Shown here: one piece after another, positions 15,774 through 24,290 of the stretch | How the letters are laid out: each line of letters opens with the position of its first letter | Position numbering within the stretch: the stretch's first letter is position 1 | Assembly (NCBI RefSeq): GCF_038958875.1 | Contig: NZ_CP152407.1 | Coordinates: 4,688,277-4,752,276 of the forward strand | Reading direction: 5' to 3' | From: Acidovorax sp. FHTAMBA | Lineage (GTDB): Bacteria > Pseudomonadota > Gammaproteobacteria > Burkholderiales > Burkholderiaceae_C | Length of the DNA stretch: 64,000 nucleotides | Notes under the pieces: model-generated | Seen by the model: the letters and a program-made list of their open reading frames with translations, nothing else | Told to the model about the DNA's origin: nothing | The model's database searches: none | Position numbers and translations under genes: made by a program

Positions 15774-16472
15774 TCACCAGAAAAAGTCCACGCCGAACGC
15801 GGCCAGCGCCCCGCCCACAAACGCCCCCACGGTGACGCACACGGGCGCACCGGGGCCACAGGCCAGGCCCGCCAGCGCGCCACCCGCGATGCCGCCGCCA
15901 ATGCCCGCGCCCGTCACCGCCAGTTCGCGGCGTGCAGCGCCGGCCTTGTCTTCTGCGCTGGCCACGGAGTACACCGACAAGGCGATGGACACCACCAGCA
16001 GCCCCCGCCCCGCGCGCGAGAGGTTGCGCATGGTGGCGGTGACCCGCGGGTTGGACGTGCCGGCGGACCGCACGATCTCGGCATACACCGCGTTCTGCTG
16101 GGTGGGCGACAGGCGGTTGAAGTCCGCGGAGACACCGTACAACTGCTGCGTCTTGCGCGCGATCAGCTCGTTGAGCGACTTGCCTTCGCGCTTGAGCCGC
16201 TCGGCCATCGCGCGGCCCACCGGGGTGCTGCGGCCGCGAATGACTTCCATGATGACGTTGCGCGTCTCCTGTGCCTGCTGTGCGGCTTGCGCCCAGGTCA
16301 TGCGGCCGCTGGTGACCTGGCCGCGCAACTCGTTCGCCATCGCCTGAATCTGCCGGGAATAGGCCTGCCGCGCGGTGGCGTCGATCGTCAGGTGGGTGCC
16401 GGCATTGGCAATCTCGAACTCCAGCGCCCGGATGGCGGAATCAAAGGCACTTTTGTCATCGGTGTCCTGCAC
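15774..16472 (-). CDS. Unknown protein with C-terminal glycine-zipper membrane region
   Basis: 232 residues from a GTG at 16472, preceded by a good GGGAGA; an in-frame ATG at 16559 lacks such support. The N-terminal 150 residues are charged and helical (DKSAFDSAIRALEFEIANAG, SRQIQAMANELRGQV). The last 80 residues contain a hydrophobic helix (GRGLLVVSIALSVYSVASA) and a glycine-zipper hairpin (GAGIGGGIAGGALAGLACG, VTVGAFVGGALAAFGVDFFW). Comparable zipper tails occur at the ends of some secreted polymorphic toxins and pore formers. No catalytic motif is visible, so a toxin role is only suggested. Confidence 0.7.
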   Translation of the reverse strand: MQDTDDKSAFDSAIRALEFEIANAGTHLTIDATARQAYSRQIQAMANELRGQVTSGRMTWAQAAQQAQETRNVIMEVIRGRSTPVGRAMAERLKREGKSLNELIARKTQQLYGVSADFNRLSPTQQNAVYAEIVRSAGTSNPRVTATMRNLSRAGRGLLVVSIALSVYSVASAEDKAGAARRELAVTGAGIGGGIAGGALAGLACGPGAPVCVTVGAFVGGALAAFGVDFFW

Positions 16473-16697
16473 GCGTTGTCTCCCAAATATTGGTGGGCCT
16501 AGGGGGTGAGCGGGATCGCTGCCCGCGGCGGCTTTTTTAAACGCTGTGGCCCGCGCCACCGCGCATTTACCGCCAGGAAATGGTTACAAGACGTTGGGCG
16601 GCGGGGCCCGCCTCCGAAGGCTGCGGCGCTGCACGCAGCGCCAGCGCGTTGATCGGCTGCTAGCATCCATGCCTCTCTGCGCACCCAGGAGCCGCTC
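16473..16697. promoter_or_regulatory. Divergent intergenic region
   Basis: 225 bp between the divergent GTG and TTG starts must contain both promoters. The centre (TGGTTACAAGACGTTGGGCG) is less GC-rich. No confident promoter box, operator or RNA gene was found. Confidence 0.35.
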
Positions 16698-18350
16698 TTG
16701 ACCGCCACCCCTGCCCCCTCTGCCGCGCCGCCCTGCCCGGCGCTTGCCTGCCTCGCGCTGCTTCTTCTGGCCGCATGGCCCGCCCACGCCCAGGACACCT
16801 CGCGCATTGCCCGCGTTACCGTCTACCCCGGCAGTGCCACGGTGGAGCGCGTGGCCCGGGTGCCTGCGGGCGCACGCAGCCTCACGCTGGCCTGCCTGCC
16901 CGCGTCGCTGGATGCGCAAAACCTGCAGATCAACGCCGACCCTGCCGTGCGCGTGGGCGAGTTCAACGTGCTGACCGAAGACCGCGATGTGGTGAGCGCC
17001 TGCGCCAGCCCGCTGGACGGTCGCATCCGCGAGCTGGAAGACCAGATTGCCGGCGTGAAGGCCGAGGCCTCGGCGCTGCAGCTGGTGCAGGGCTACCTGC
17101 GCAGCGTGGCCCAGGCGGGCCCGGGCGAAGAAACCGCCACCACCCCCCGCACGGCCAGCCCCGCACCCGCACAGATCACGGCCACCGCCGACGTGCTGCG
17201 CAAGTCGGGCCACGAGAGCTTTGCGCGTGCGCACCAGCTGGCGCGCAAGCAGGAGGCGCTGGAGCTGGCCTTGAAGCCCCTGGTGGCCGAGCGTGACCGC
17301 GTGGCCAGCCAGCGCGCACGGGTGGTGTCGGTCACCATTAACCTGGCTGCCGAGCGTGAGGCCGAGCTGCGCGTGTCCTACCAGGTGCGCGGCCCCGGCT
17401 GGCAGCCCAGCTACCGCGCCACGCTGGACGCAGAAAAGTCCACCCTGCTGATCGAGCGGCAGGCACTGGTGGCGCAAAACAGCGGCGAGGACTGGTCGAG
17501 CGTGCAGCTCACGCTTTCCACCGGCCAGCCCGGGCGCACCACTGCAGGCCGCCTGCCGCGCGCCTGGACGCTGGATGTGGCCCCGCCCCCGCAGCCCGTG
17601 GCCGCGCCCGCACCTGCGATGGCCATGGCCCCCGCGCCATCCACCCTGGCGCGCACACGCGGCGCGGCGGAGCAGGAGTCAATGCCCACCTTCGACGTGG
17701 GCACGCTCGACAAGGGCTTTGCCACCGAGTTTTCCGTGCCGCAGCGCATCTCTGTGCCGTCCAGCGGCCAGCGCGTGACGCTGGCGCTGGGCAACCACAC
17801 GGCCCCCGCCACGCTGATCACCCGCACCGCTCCGGCGGTGGAAGAGGCCGCCTACCTGGTGGCCCAGATTGCGCAGCCGCCTGGCGTGTGGCCCGCCGGG
17901 CCGGCGGGGCTGTACCGCGACGGCGCATTCGTCGGCAATGGCCGCATCGACTTCGGCACGCCCAGCGCGGGCGCCCCGGCGGGCAGCAGCAGCCTCTCGT
18001 TTGGCCGCGATGAACTGGTGACCGTGCGCGCAGAGCCGGTGCAGGACCTGACGGGCAGCGCGGGGTTCACCGGCGCCCGCACCGAACGCACCACACGCCG
18101 CGCCTACAGCGTGGACAACCGCCACAAAACCGGGATCACGCTGCAGGTGCTGCACGCCGCGCCGGTGTCGCGCAACGAGAAGATCGAGGTTGAATCCCGC
18201 TACCAGCCCCAGCCCACCGACACAGCCTGGAACCGCAGCCCCGGCACCGTAGCCTGGCAGCAGAGCCTGGCGGCGGGGGCCACGGCCCAGTTCAGTGCCG
18301 AGCACACCATCCGCTACCCCAAAGACATCGAACTGCTGGAGCGCCAGTGA
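16698..18350 (+). CDS. DUF4139/DUF4140 (MuiA-like) exported protein
   Basis: 550-residue protein with a signal peptide (CLALLLLAAWPAHAQ). An N-terminal DUF4140-type domain starts RVTVYPGSATVERVARVPAG. It is followed by a coiled segment, then a DUF4139 domain from about residue 215 (RVSYQVRGPGWQPSYRATLD) ending in KDIELLERQ. An Ala/Pro-rich linker interrupts it near residues 295-320. Relatives are annotated as mucoidy inhibitor A-like. The start is a TTG at 16698 with AGGAG six bases upstream, and it gives a proper signal peptide. Probably periplasmic; role unknown. Confidence 0.88.
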   Translation: MTATPAPSAAPPCPALACLALLLLAAWPAHAQDTSRIARVTVYPGSATVERVARVPAGARSLTLACLPASLDAQNLQINADPAVRVGEFNVLTEDRDVVSACASPLDGRIRELEDQIAGVKAEASALQLVQGYLRSVAQAGPGEETATTPRTASPAPAQITATADVLRKSGHESFARAHQLARKQEALELALKPLVAERDRVASQRARVVSVTINLAAEREAELRVSYQVRGPGWQPSYRATLDAEKSTLLIERQALVAQNSGEDWSSVQLTLSTGQPGRTTAGRLPRAWTLDVAPPPQPVAAPAPAMAMAPAPSTLARTRGAAEQESMPTFDVGTLDKGFATEFSVPQRISVPSSGQRVTLALGNHTAPATLITRTAPAVEEAAYLVAQIAQPPGVWPAGPAGLYRDGAFVGNGRIDFGTPSAGAPAGSSSLSFGRDELVTVRAEPVQDLTGSAGFTGARTERTTRRAYSVDNRHKTGITLQVLHAAPVSRNEKIEVESRYQPQPTDTAWNRSPGTVAWQQSLAAGATAQFSAEHTIRYPKDIELLERQ

Positions 18351-18403
18351 AGCCGAAGGCCCGCGGCGCCGCGCCAGGGCCCCCGCCGCTCGGTCACAAT
18401 CCC

Positions 18404-18430
18404 CCTGCCCCGGCTCCTGGGGCAGGAGCC
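18404..18430 (+). promoter_or_regulatory. Alternative hairpins covering the universal stress protein ribosome binding site
   Basis: CCTGCCCC (18404-18411) can pair with GGGGCAGG (18419-18426), or GGCTCCT (18412-18418) with AGGAGCC (18424-18430). Both structures bury AGGAG, the only Shine-Dalgarno candidate for the ATG at 18440. Translation may depend on opening this structure (inference). Confidence 0.5.
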
Positions 18431-18439
18431 CCACCCGCC

Positions 18440-18916
18440 ATGAGCTACCAGCACATTCTTGTTGCCGTTGACGGCAGCCCTACATCCGGCCACGCCATCT
18501 CCCAGGCCACGGCCCTGGCGCATGCCACAGGCGGCCGCATCCGCCTGCTGAACGTGATGGACCCCGTCGCCCACATCAGCGGCTTCGAGCGACCCGAGGT
18601 GTACCGCCAGGAAGTACTGCCGCGCCTGCAGCAAGCGGGCGAGGCACTGTTGCAGCAGGCCCGGGCACAGGTGGCAGAGTGCGGCGTGCCCGTGGACACG
18701 GCGCTCATCGAGAACCTCGACGCCCGCGTCGCACAGATCGTGGTGGACCACGCACGGGCCTGGGGCGCTGACCTCATCGTGCTGGGCACCCATGGGCGCC
18801 GGGGCCTCGCGCGCGTGCTGATGGGCAGCGATGCCGAGCAGATCGCCCGCACCGCGTCCGTGCCGGTGCTGCTGGTGCGCACGCCCGAGCCCGCCGCCCC
18901 GCGCGCCGGCACCTGA
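18440..18916 (+). CDS. Universal stress protein (UspA family)
   Basis: 158-residue cytosolic UspA-fold protein beginning SYQHILVAVDGSPTSGHA. The ATP-binding signature G-2x-G-9x-G(S/T) is present in VLGTHGRRGLARVLMGSDAE, so nucleotide binding is expected. The ATG at 18440 begins the conserved first strand; a frame open from 18347 would add a proline-rich leader overlapping the previous gene. A hairpin covers its Shine-Dalgarno sequence. It precedes pgpA by 22 bases. Confidence 0.95.
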   Translation: MSYQHILVAVDGSPTSGHAISQATALAHATGGRIRLLNVMDPVAHISGFERPEVYRQEVLPRLQQAGEALLQQARAQVAECGVPVDTALIENLDARVAQIVVDHARAWGADLIVLGTHGRRGLARVLMGSDAEQIARTASVPVLLVRTPEPAAPRAGT

Positions 18917-18938
18917 CCCACGCCGTGCCCTCAATCCC

Positions 18939-19472
18939 ATGATGCCCCTGCCCCAACCACCCGAACCCGCGGCACTGCCCCCCCTGCGCCCCAACGTGCG
19001 CTTTTTGCTGGCGCACCCGGCCCATTTCATTGCCCTGGGCTTTGGCGCGGGCATGTCGCGCATTGCGCCGGGCACCGTGGGCACGCTGTGGGCCTGGCTG
19101 AGCTACCTCGCGCTGCAGCAGTGGCTGTCGCCCCTGCAGATGGGCCTGCTGATTGCGGCAAGCACAGTGGTGGGCTGGTGGGCCTGCACCACCACCGCCC
19201 GCCACATGCGGGTGGCCGACCCCGGCAGCATCGTGTGGGACGAGGTGGTGGCCTTCTGGCTGGTGCTGTGGCTGGCCATGCCCATGGGTTTCTCGGGCCA
19301 GCTCGCGGTGTTCGCCCTGTTCCGCATCTTCGATGCCGCCAAGCCCGGCCCGGTGGGCTGGGCCGACGGCCTGTTCAAGGGCTTTGGCTGGCGCGGCGGC
19401 TGGGGTATCTTGTGGGACGACTTTGTGGCAGCCTTCTGCACGCTGCTGGTCGTGGCACTGTGGAGGTTTTGA
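18939..19472 (+). CDS. pgpA: Phosphatidylglycerophosphatase A
   Basis: 177-residue inner-membrane enzyme removing the phosphate from phosphatidylglycerol phosphate in phospholipid synthesis. Signatures include GFGAGMSRIAPGTVGTLWAW, SIVWDEVVAFWLVLW and FRIFDAAKPGPVGWAD, followed by GGWGILWDDFVAA, the conserved acidic residues of the PgpA family. ATGATG at 18939 gives two adjacent starts. The stop overlaps the cinA start by one base (TGATG). Confidence 0.96.
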   Translation: MMPLPQPPEPAALPPLRPNVRFLLAHPAHFIALGFGAGMSRIAPGTVGTLWAWLSYLALQQWLSPLQMGLLIAASTVVGWWACTTTARHMRVADPGSIVWDEVVAFWLVLWLAMPMGFSGQLAVFALFRIFDAAKPGPVGWADGLFKGFGWRGGWGILWDDFVAAFCTLLVVALWRF

Positions 19473-19999
19473 TGACGGTCACTTCACTATCAAAAAGTGA
19501 GCTAGTCGCGCTTGATGCACAAGCGCTAGAGGCCAATTTGACTCAAATTTCCCTGCGGCTGATCCAGCAAGGCCACATGCTGGCCACCGCCGAAAGCTGC
19601 ACGGGCGGCATGATCGCCGCGGCTTGCACCGACCTGCCCGGCGCCAGCACCTGGTTTGAGCGCGGCTTTGTCACCTACTCCAACGCCGCCAAGGCCGACA
19701 TGCTGGGCGTGCCCGCAGCGCTCATTGAACAGGAAGGCGCCGTGAGCGAGGCCGTGGCCCGCGCCATGGCCGATGGCGCACTCCTGCATTCGCAAGCCCA
19801 GGTCAGCCTGGCCGTGACCGGCGTCGCGGGCCCACTGGGCGGCAGCGACGCCAAGCCCGTGGGCATGGTGTGGTTCGCCTGGTGCGTGAATGGCGAAACC
19901 CACAGCGAAATGCAGCACTTCCCGGGCGACCGCGCCACCATCCGGGCCGCCACCGTGCGGTATGCGTTGCAGCGGCTGCTGGCATTTTTGCTGGGCTGA
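19472..19999 (+). CDS. CinA C-terminal domain protein (NMN amidohydrolase, PncC type)
   Basis: 175-residue stand-alone CinA C-terminal domain. PncC-type members deamidate nicotinamide mononucleotide in NAD recycling. Core motifs: LATAESCTGGMIAAACTD, GFVTYSNAAKADMLGV, EGAVSEAVARAMADGAL and VTGVAGPLGGSDAKPVGMVW. The first 25 residues (LSKSELVALDAQALEANLTQ) lie in a copy of the dispersed palindromic repeat, so the repeat has supplied most of the N-terminal extension. It is coupled to pgpA, as in many Burkholderiales. Confidence 0.94.
   Translation: MTVTSLSKSELVALDAQALEANLTQISLRLIQQGHMLATAESCTGGMIAAACTDLPGASTWFERGFVTYSNAAKADMLGVPAALIEQEGAVSEAVARAMADGALLHSQAQVSLAVTGVAGPLGGSDAKPVGMVWFAWCVNGETHSEMQHFPGDRATIRAATVRYALQRLLAFLLG
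19482..19550. repeat. Dispersed palindromic repeat, copy 5 (5' end of cinA)
   Basis: GCGCTTGATGCACAAGCGCT core with downstream AGAGGCCAATTTGACTCAAA, the best match to the family's right flank. It is read in frame from codon 4 of the CinA-like gene, in a different frame from the thiL copy. Confidence 0.88.
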
Positions 20000-20056
20000 G
20001 CCGCCCCGCCCCGCAGCGGGCCCCGGTGTAGCATGGCGCCCTTGCCAAGGACCCTC

Positions 20057-20545
20057 ATGCACCCCAACGCCCAGACCCTGCACCGCTTCTACACCGCCTT
20101 CGCGCAGCTGGACCACGCCACCATGGTCGCCTGCTATGCGCCCGACGCCAGGTTTGACGACGAGGCCTTTTCCCTGAATGGCCGCGACCAGATCGGCGGC
20201 ATGTGGCGCATGCTGTGCACCGTCACCAAAAAGCCCGGCGCGGCCGAGCACTGGAAGCTCACGTTCAGCGGTATCGAAGCCGACGCGGCCGGCGGGAAGG
20301 CGCACTGGGAGGCGCACTACCTCTTCAGCGCCACGGGGCGCAAGGTGCACAACATCATCGACGGCACCTTCACCTTCACGCCCGACGGGCTGATCGCCAC
20401 CCACCGCGACCGGTTCAGCTTCTGGCGCTGGGCACGGCAGGCGCTGGGGGCGCCGGGGCTGCTGCTGGGCTGGTCGCCCTCGCTCAAGCGCAAGGTGCGG
20501 AGTACGGCGGCGGGGAATTTAAAGAAGTTTCTGGCGCAGGGGTGA
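20057..20545 (+). CDS. SnoaL/NTF2-like domain protein
   Basis: 162-residue protein of the nuclear-transport-factor-2-like fold (SnoaL-type). Signs: MHPNAQTLHRFYTAFAQLD, MVACYAPDARFDDEAFS, FSGIEADAAGGKAHWEAHYL, VHNIIDGTFTFTPDGLI and HRDRFSFWRWARQALG. It is a cytosolic single-domain protein whose activity (ligand binding or isomerase) cannot be told. The ATG at 20057 follows AAGGA; an ATG at 20033 is less well supported. It is the last gene before the sequence composition changes at about 20.6 kb. Confidence 0.9.
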   Translation: MHPNAQTLHRFYTAFAQLDHATMVACYAPDARFDDEAFSLNGRDQIGGMWRMLCTVTKKPGAAEHWKLTFSGIEADAAGGKAHWEAHYLFSATGRKVHNIIDGTFTFTPDGLIATHRDRFSFWRWARQALGAPGLLLGWSPSLKRKVRSTAAGNLKKFLAQG

Positions 20546-20702
20546 GAGGGCGCCGAGCGTCAGTAGTCGGCCACAACCGGTCCTTCGGGAAGTGCCGGAG
20601 AATCCTCTCTCCTAAACAGGTAATTTAGGTTTTCAGTCAAAGAGGCGCGCTCAATCTTCAGCGTGACTTAGCCACAAGCAGACGTTCGTGAAGGAACTCG
20701 AG
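20546..20702. other. Intergenic junction to a compositionally different block
   Basis: 157 bp without a gene, less GC-rich than its left side (AACAGGTAATTTAGGTTTTC at 20617-20636). From here rightwards leucine codons shift from CTG towards CTC and CTT. No direct repeat, tRNA or att site was recognised. Confidence 0.4.
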
Positions 20703-21707
20703 ATGAAGGAGCTCACACAGGGGGTGGTCGAGGGGGTGGGCCGACAAGCGCGGCTCGACCGACCGACCTTTGATCCTGAACTGCGCGCAGGCTTGGCGAT
20801 CGTGGGCGGAATGTTCCCGCCGACTGTGACCAGCGACCTGATCGACTTCATGCGGGTGTCCTACGCAGGGCCGCCTCTCGAAACGCTGATCGGCGGGCGA
20901 AACATCCGCTGCGAGGAACGCGTCTTCGAGGGTTACGAGGGTCACCCTCTCAAGGCGTCCGTCTTCCGTCACGAGCGTGCCTCCGGGCAGCGCCCCGGTG
21001 TGCTTTTCGTGCATTCCGGGGGTCTGATGTTCGGCGATCGGTTCAGTGGGTTGGACCGGATGATCGATTTCGTCGAACAGCTGGGCGTCGTGCTCGTGTC
21101 GATCGAGTACCGCCTGGCGCCAGAGTATCGCGATCCTTATCCGCGGGAAGATGTGTACGCGGCGCTGGAATGGATGGCATTGCATGCGGAGTCGCTCGGC
21201 GTGCGCCTCGATCGCCTGCTGATTGCGGGCGCCAGCGCAGGGGGAGGTTTGGCGGCCGGTGCAGCCCTCGCGGCGCGCGATAGGGGCGGTCCCCGCCTGT
21301 GCGGGCAGCTGCTCGACTACCCCATGCTGGACGACCGCGGCATCACGAAGTCCACGCTTCAGTTCGATGGCATCGGCGTCTGGGATCGCGTGAGCAACGA
21401 GACCGGCTGGGGCGCGCTGCTTGGCGAAGCGCGCGGTGGTCCGGATGTGTCGCCGTATGCCGCGCCAGCTCGTGCAACTGAGCTTTGCGACCTGCCGCCC
21501 GCGTTTCTCGACGTCGGTAGCGCCGAGATATTTCGCGACGAAACCGTGGCCTATGCGGACGCCTTGTGGAATGCCGGCGGGCAGGCCGAGCTTCACGTGT
21601 GGCCGGGTGGGTTCCATGCGTTCGACATCTTCGCGCCGCATACCGCACTGTCACGTGGAATGATCGCCACGCGCAGTGCATGGATGTCGCGCGTGTTGGG
21701 CGATTGA
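20703..21707 (+). CDS. Alpha/beta hydrolase (hormone-sensitive lipase / fold-3 type)
   Basis: 334-residue esterase-like enzyme. The oxyanion motif reads HSGGLMFGD (usual HGGG with Ser in second place). The nucleophile elbow is GASAGGGLAAG, and the late acid and histidine are in FLDVGSAEIFRDE and GGFHAFD, so the catalytic triad is complete. The ATG at 20703 follows AAGGA seven bases upstream; a GTG at 20688 is alternative. It is followed after 7 bases by the PucR-like regulator. Codon use differs from the flanking chromosome. The substrate is unknown, but two neighbouring hydrolases suggest a small ester- or lactone-degrading cluster. Confidence 0.9.
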   Translation: MKELTQGVVEGVGRQARLDRPTFDPELRAGLAIVGGMFPPTVTSDLIDFMRVSYAGPPLETLIGGRNIRCEERVFEGYEGHPLKASVFRHERASGQRPGVLFVHSGGLMFGDRFSGLDRMIDFVEQLGVVLVSIEYRLAPEYRDPYPREDVYAALEWMALHAESLGVRLDRLLIAGASAGGGLAAGAALAARDRGGPRLCGQLLDYPMLDDRGITKSTLQFDGIGVWDRVSNETGWGALLGEARGGPDVSPYAAPARATELCDLPPAFLDVGSAEIFRDETVAYADALWNAGGQAELHVWPGGFHAFDIFAPHTALSRGMIATRSAWMSRVLGD

Positions 21708-21714
21708 GGACTGT

Positions 21715-22749
21715 ATGCAGGAACTGCTGGCTCGACTGAAGGCCCTTGACCCCAACGCCAGCCTGGCGTTGAGGGTCATCGCGTGCTTCGACGAATTGGT
21801 TCGAGGTGGCGTCAACATCCAGGGGCTGCTCGGGGCAGCAGCCTCGCTCTCGGGCTGTGTAGCGGGGTTCGCCGGGCATCAATCAGAGCGCACGCTTCGC
21901 GTCGCGCCGGATGGGCAGACCCTGAAGGGCAGCGCCTCAGCGCCGCGAGAAGGCTCCCTGGCAGCAAACGGCATGACTGTGTGGCTGGAGCGGCAGGGGC
22001 CAGCCCATGTGAACGATGCGATGATCCTCGAGCGCCTCGCACTTGCGCTGGCCGTCCGCAGCGGGCACCAGGCGGACGATCCATTGCGTCGGCTCGGCGA
22101 TCTGCTCGACGCCAACGTTGACGTGGAGCATCGCCACGCGACGGCTGCCAAACTCGGATTGGCGCCGCACTTGAAGTACCGCGTTGCCACCTTGCCGCTC
22201 TTCGCGACATGGAAGCAACACCGCGACCTGCCGGAAGACGTCGTTCACACCCGCTACGGTCCGCTGCACGTGTGCGTACTGCGCGCCGAGGTGAAACACA
22301 TCGACGCCAGCCCCTGCGGGATCGGGGTGGCGGCGGGGATCGAGGACCTCCACCGATCGCTCGCGACAGCACTCGTGAGCTTGCGCCTGTGCGCTGTGCC
22401 CGATGTGCCAGTCGTAGTCGCAGACGACTATGGCGGTCTGATCGATTTGCTCGCCCAGTGCTCGGTCGATCGACCGTTGCTCGATGTCGAGGAACTCGAA
22501 GGCGTCATGCAGCATCCGTGGGCCGTGCGAACTCTGGATGCGCTGCTTCGCTCCGCGTCTATCCGTGACGCATCTCGCATTGCCGGTGTCCACCACAGCA
22601 CGATGCAGGCGAGACTGGAGACCATTCGCGACGTGCTGTCGTTCGACCCACTCGACGGCATCGGCCGAACCCGTATCGGCCTCGCCTTCCTCGCCTGGCG
22701 CGTTCGGCATTCGTCGGCGCTGGACCTGCCACCGCCCTCCAGTCGCTAG
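21715..22749 (+). CDS. PucR-like transcriptional regulator
   Basis: 344-residue regulator. The C-terminal 70 residues (about 260-330) fit a PucR-type helix-turn-helix: TLDALLRSASIRDASRIAGV, HHSTMQARLETI and GRTRIGLAFLAWRV. The N-terminal part is a probable sensor domain without a named family, with KYRVATLPLFATW in the middle. The ATG at 21715 is preceded by GAGGA. It lies between two hydrolase genes on the same strand and probably controls them, though no operator is identified. Confidence 0.8.
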   Translation: MQELLARLKALDPNASLALRVIACFDELVRGGVNIQGLLGAAASLSGCVAGFAGHQSERTLRVAPDGQTLKGSASAPREGSLAANGMTVWLERQGPAHVNDAMILERLALALAVRSGHQADDPLRRLGDLLDANVDVEHRHATAAKLGLAPHLKYRVATLPLFATWKQHRDLPEDVVHTRYGPLHVCVLRAEVKHIDASPCGIGVAAGIEDLHRSLATALVSLRLCAVPDVPVVVADDYGGLIDLLAQCSVDRPLLDVEELEGVMQHPWAVRTLDALLRSASIRDASRIAGVHHSTMQARLETIRDVLSFDPLDGIGRTRIGLAFLAWRVRHSSALDLPPPSSR

Positions 22750-22950
22750 TCTCAACCGCCAAATGGCGGAATTCGGCCCCTCCAGGCGCGCCGGTCGGCG
22801 GTTACTGGCCACCCGGTGTGTTGCTATCTTCCAGTTGCCACAGGTCGCCGCCGGAGACGCGTTGGGCGAGGTCATCGTTCCGACCTCACGCCGACGTTCC
22901 GCGCTCCGGCACTTGGCCTGTGGCGGTGGTTCAACAACACGGAGACAACA
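22750..22950. other. Spacer before the serine hydrolase gene
   Basis: 201 bp with no convincing gene. GGAGA at 22941-22945 is the ribosome binding site of the following gene. A separate promoter may lie here, but none was recognised. Confidence 0.3.
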
Positions 22951-24189
22951 ATGACCGAACTGACGAAGGCAATCGACGCCGTTCTCGATGGCGTGACGAC
23001 AGGCACACCTCGCGTGCCCGGGGTATCGGCGGCGGTGACCGACCGCCGCGGCACGATCTACGAAGGCGCGCGCGGTGTCCGCAACACCGGAACCGGCGAG
23101 TCGTTTGAACCCGACACCGTGTGCGCGATATTTTCGACCACTAAGGCCATCGCAGGAACGGCTTGCTTGCAACTGGTGGAAGAGGGGCTTCTCGACCTCG
23201 ACGCGCCTGCGAAGGAGTACGCGCCCCAACTTGCCGACATCATGGTCATCGAGGGCTTCGGCAAGGACGGGCAACCCAGGCTGCGCCCACCGAAGCGCGA
23301 CATCACGACACGTCACCTGCTCACGCACACAGCCGGCTTCAGCTACGACTTCTTCAACGAGACGTACACCCGCCTCGCCAACGAGCAGGGCCAGCCCTGG
23401 GTGGTCGACGCGTCGTGGAAGTCGATCAAGACGCCACTTCTGTTTGATCCGGGCGAGCAGTGGTCATATGGGAGCAACATCGATTGGGCCGGCATGGTGC
23501 TCGAGGGAATTACGGGCAAGCGGCTCGGCGAGGTCATGCAGTCGAGAGTTCTCGGTCCGCTCGGGATGGCCGACACCGCCTTCACGATGACCCCCTCCAT
23601 GCAATCCCGGCAAGCAACGATTCACGCGCGCGAGGATCGCGATGGCTCGCTCGTTCCGCTCAACGGGGTGACCTTGCCGCAGGATCCGGAGGTCCACATG
23701 GGAGGGCACGGCCTCTACGGGACCGCGTCGGACTATGTGAAGTTCATCCGCATGTGGCTCAACGACGGGCGCAGCGACGGCGGCGAACAGATCCTTCGAC
23801 CGGAGACCGTCGAAATGGCATCTCGCAATCATTTGCCCAAGGGCATGCACGTGAAGATGCTGCCCGGCGTCGATGCGACCAAGACGGCGGCGTCCATCCT
23901 GCCCGTATCGAGGCCACGGCTGTCCAATGACGCCGAGTTCTTCCCCGGCATGCCCAAGACCTGGGCACTCACGTTCATGATCAACGAGGAAGAAGCACCC
24001 ACGGGTCGGCCGGCTGGTGCGCTCGCATGGGCCGGCCTCGCTAACCTGTACTACTGGATCGATCGCGCGAACGGCATCGGCGGGTATTGGGCGACCCAGA
24101 TCTTCCCGTTCGTCGATCCGACCTCGGTAGCGGGCTTCCTTGAGATGGAAAAGGCAACCTATCAGCACGCAAAGCCTCGCGCCCGATAA
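22951..24189 (+). CDS. Serine hydrolase (class C beta-lactamase / EstB family)
   Basis: 412-residue penicillin-binding-protein-like serine hydrolase. The S-x-x-K nucleophile motif is in IFSTTKAIAG (about residues 59-68). The Tyr motif is YGSN in QWSYGSNIDWAG, close to the Y-x-N of class C enzymes and EstB esterases. TRHLLTHTAGFSY is a strong family block. There is no signal peptide, which argues for a cytosolic esterase rather than a secreted beta-lactamase. It is downstream of the PucR-like gene with a GGAGA site, codirectional, and shares the block's atypical codon use. Confidence 0.9.
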   Translation: MTELTKAIDAVLDGVTTGTPRVPGVSAAVTDRRGTIYEGARGVRNTGTGESFEPDTVCAIFSTTKAIAGTACLQLVEEGLLDLDAPAKEYAPQLADIMVIEGFGKDGQPRLRPPKRDITTRHLLTHTAGFSYDFFNETYTRLANEQGQPWVVDASWKSIKTPLLFDPGEQWSYGSNIDWAGMVLEGITGKRLGEVMQSRVLGPLGMADTAFTMTPSMQSRQATIHAREDRDGSLVPLNGVTLPQDPEVHMGGHGLYGTASDYVKFIRMWLNDGRSDGGEQILRPETVEMASRNHLPKGMHVKMLPGVDATKTAASILPVSRPRLSNDAEFFPGMPKTWALTFMINEEEAPTGRPAGALAWAGLANLYYWIDRANGIGGYWATQIFPFVDPTSVAGFLEMEKATYQHAKPRAR

Positions 24190-24290
24190 GAGGCACAAGG
24201 CCGCACCGCTCGAGGAGGCAACCGGGATCATCGCGGTCTCGCCGCTGATCGGCTGTGAAGTCGGGCCGTTCGACATCCGGCGCGCGGGTG
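24190..24290 (+). pseudogene. Possible remnant of a truncated gene (TauD-like N-terminus?)
   Basis: A frame through 24200-24290 reads GIIAVSPLIGCEVGPFDIRR, reminiscent of the N-terminus of TauD/TfdA-type dioxygenases (a PL-G-EV-x-DIR pattern). It ends abruptly near the presumed edge of the IS91-type element. It may be what remains of the gene that followed the serine hydrolase. The similarity is short and the call is tentative. Confidence 0.25.
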
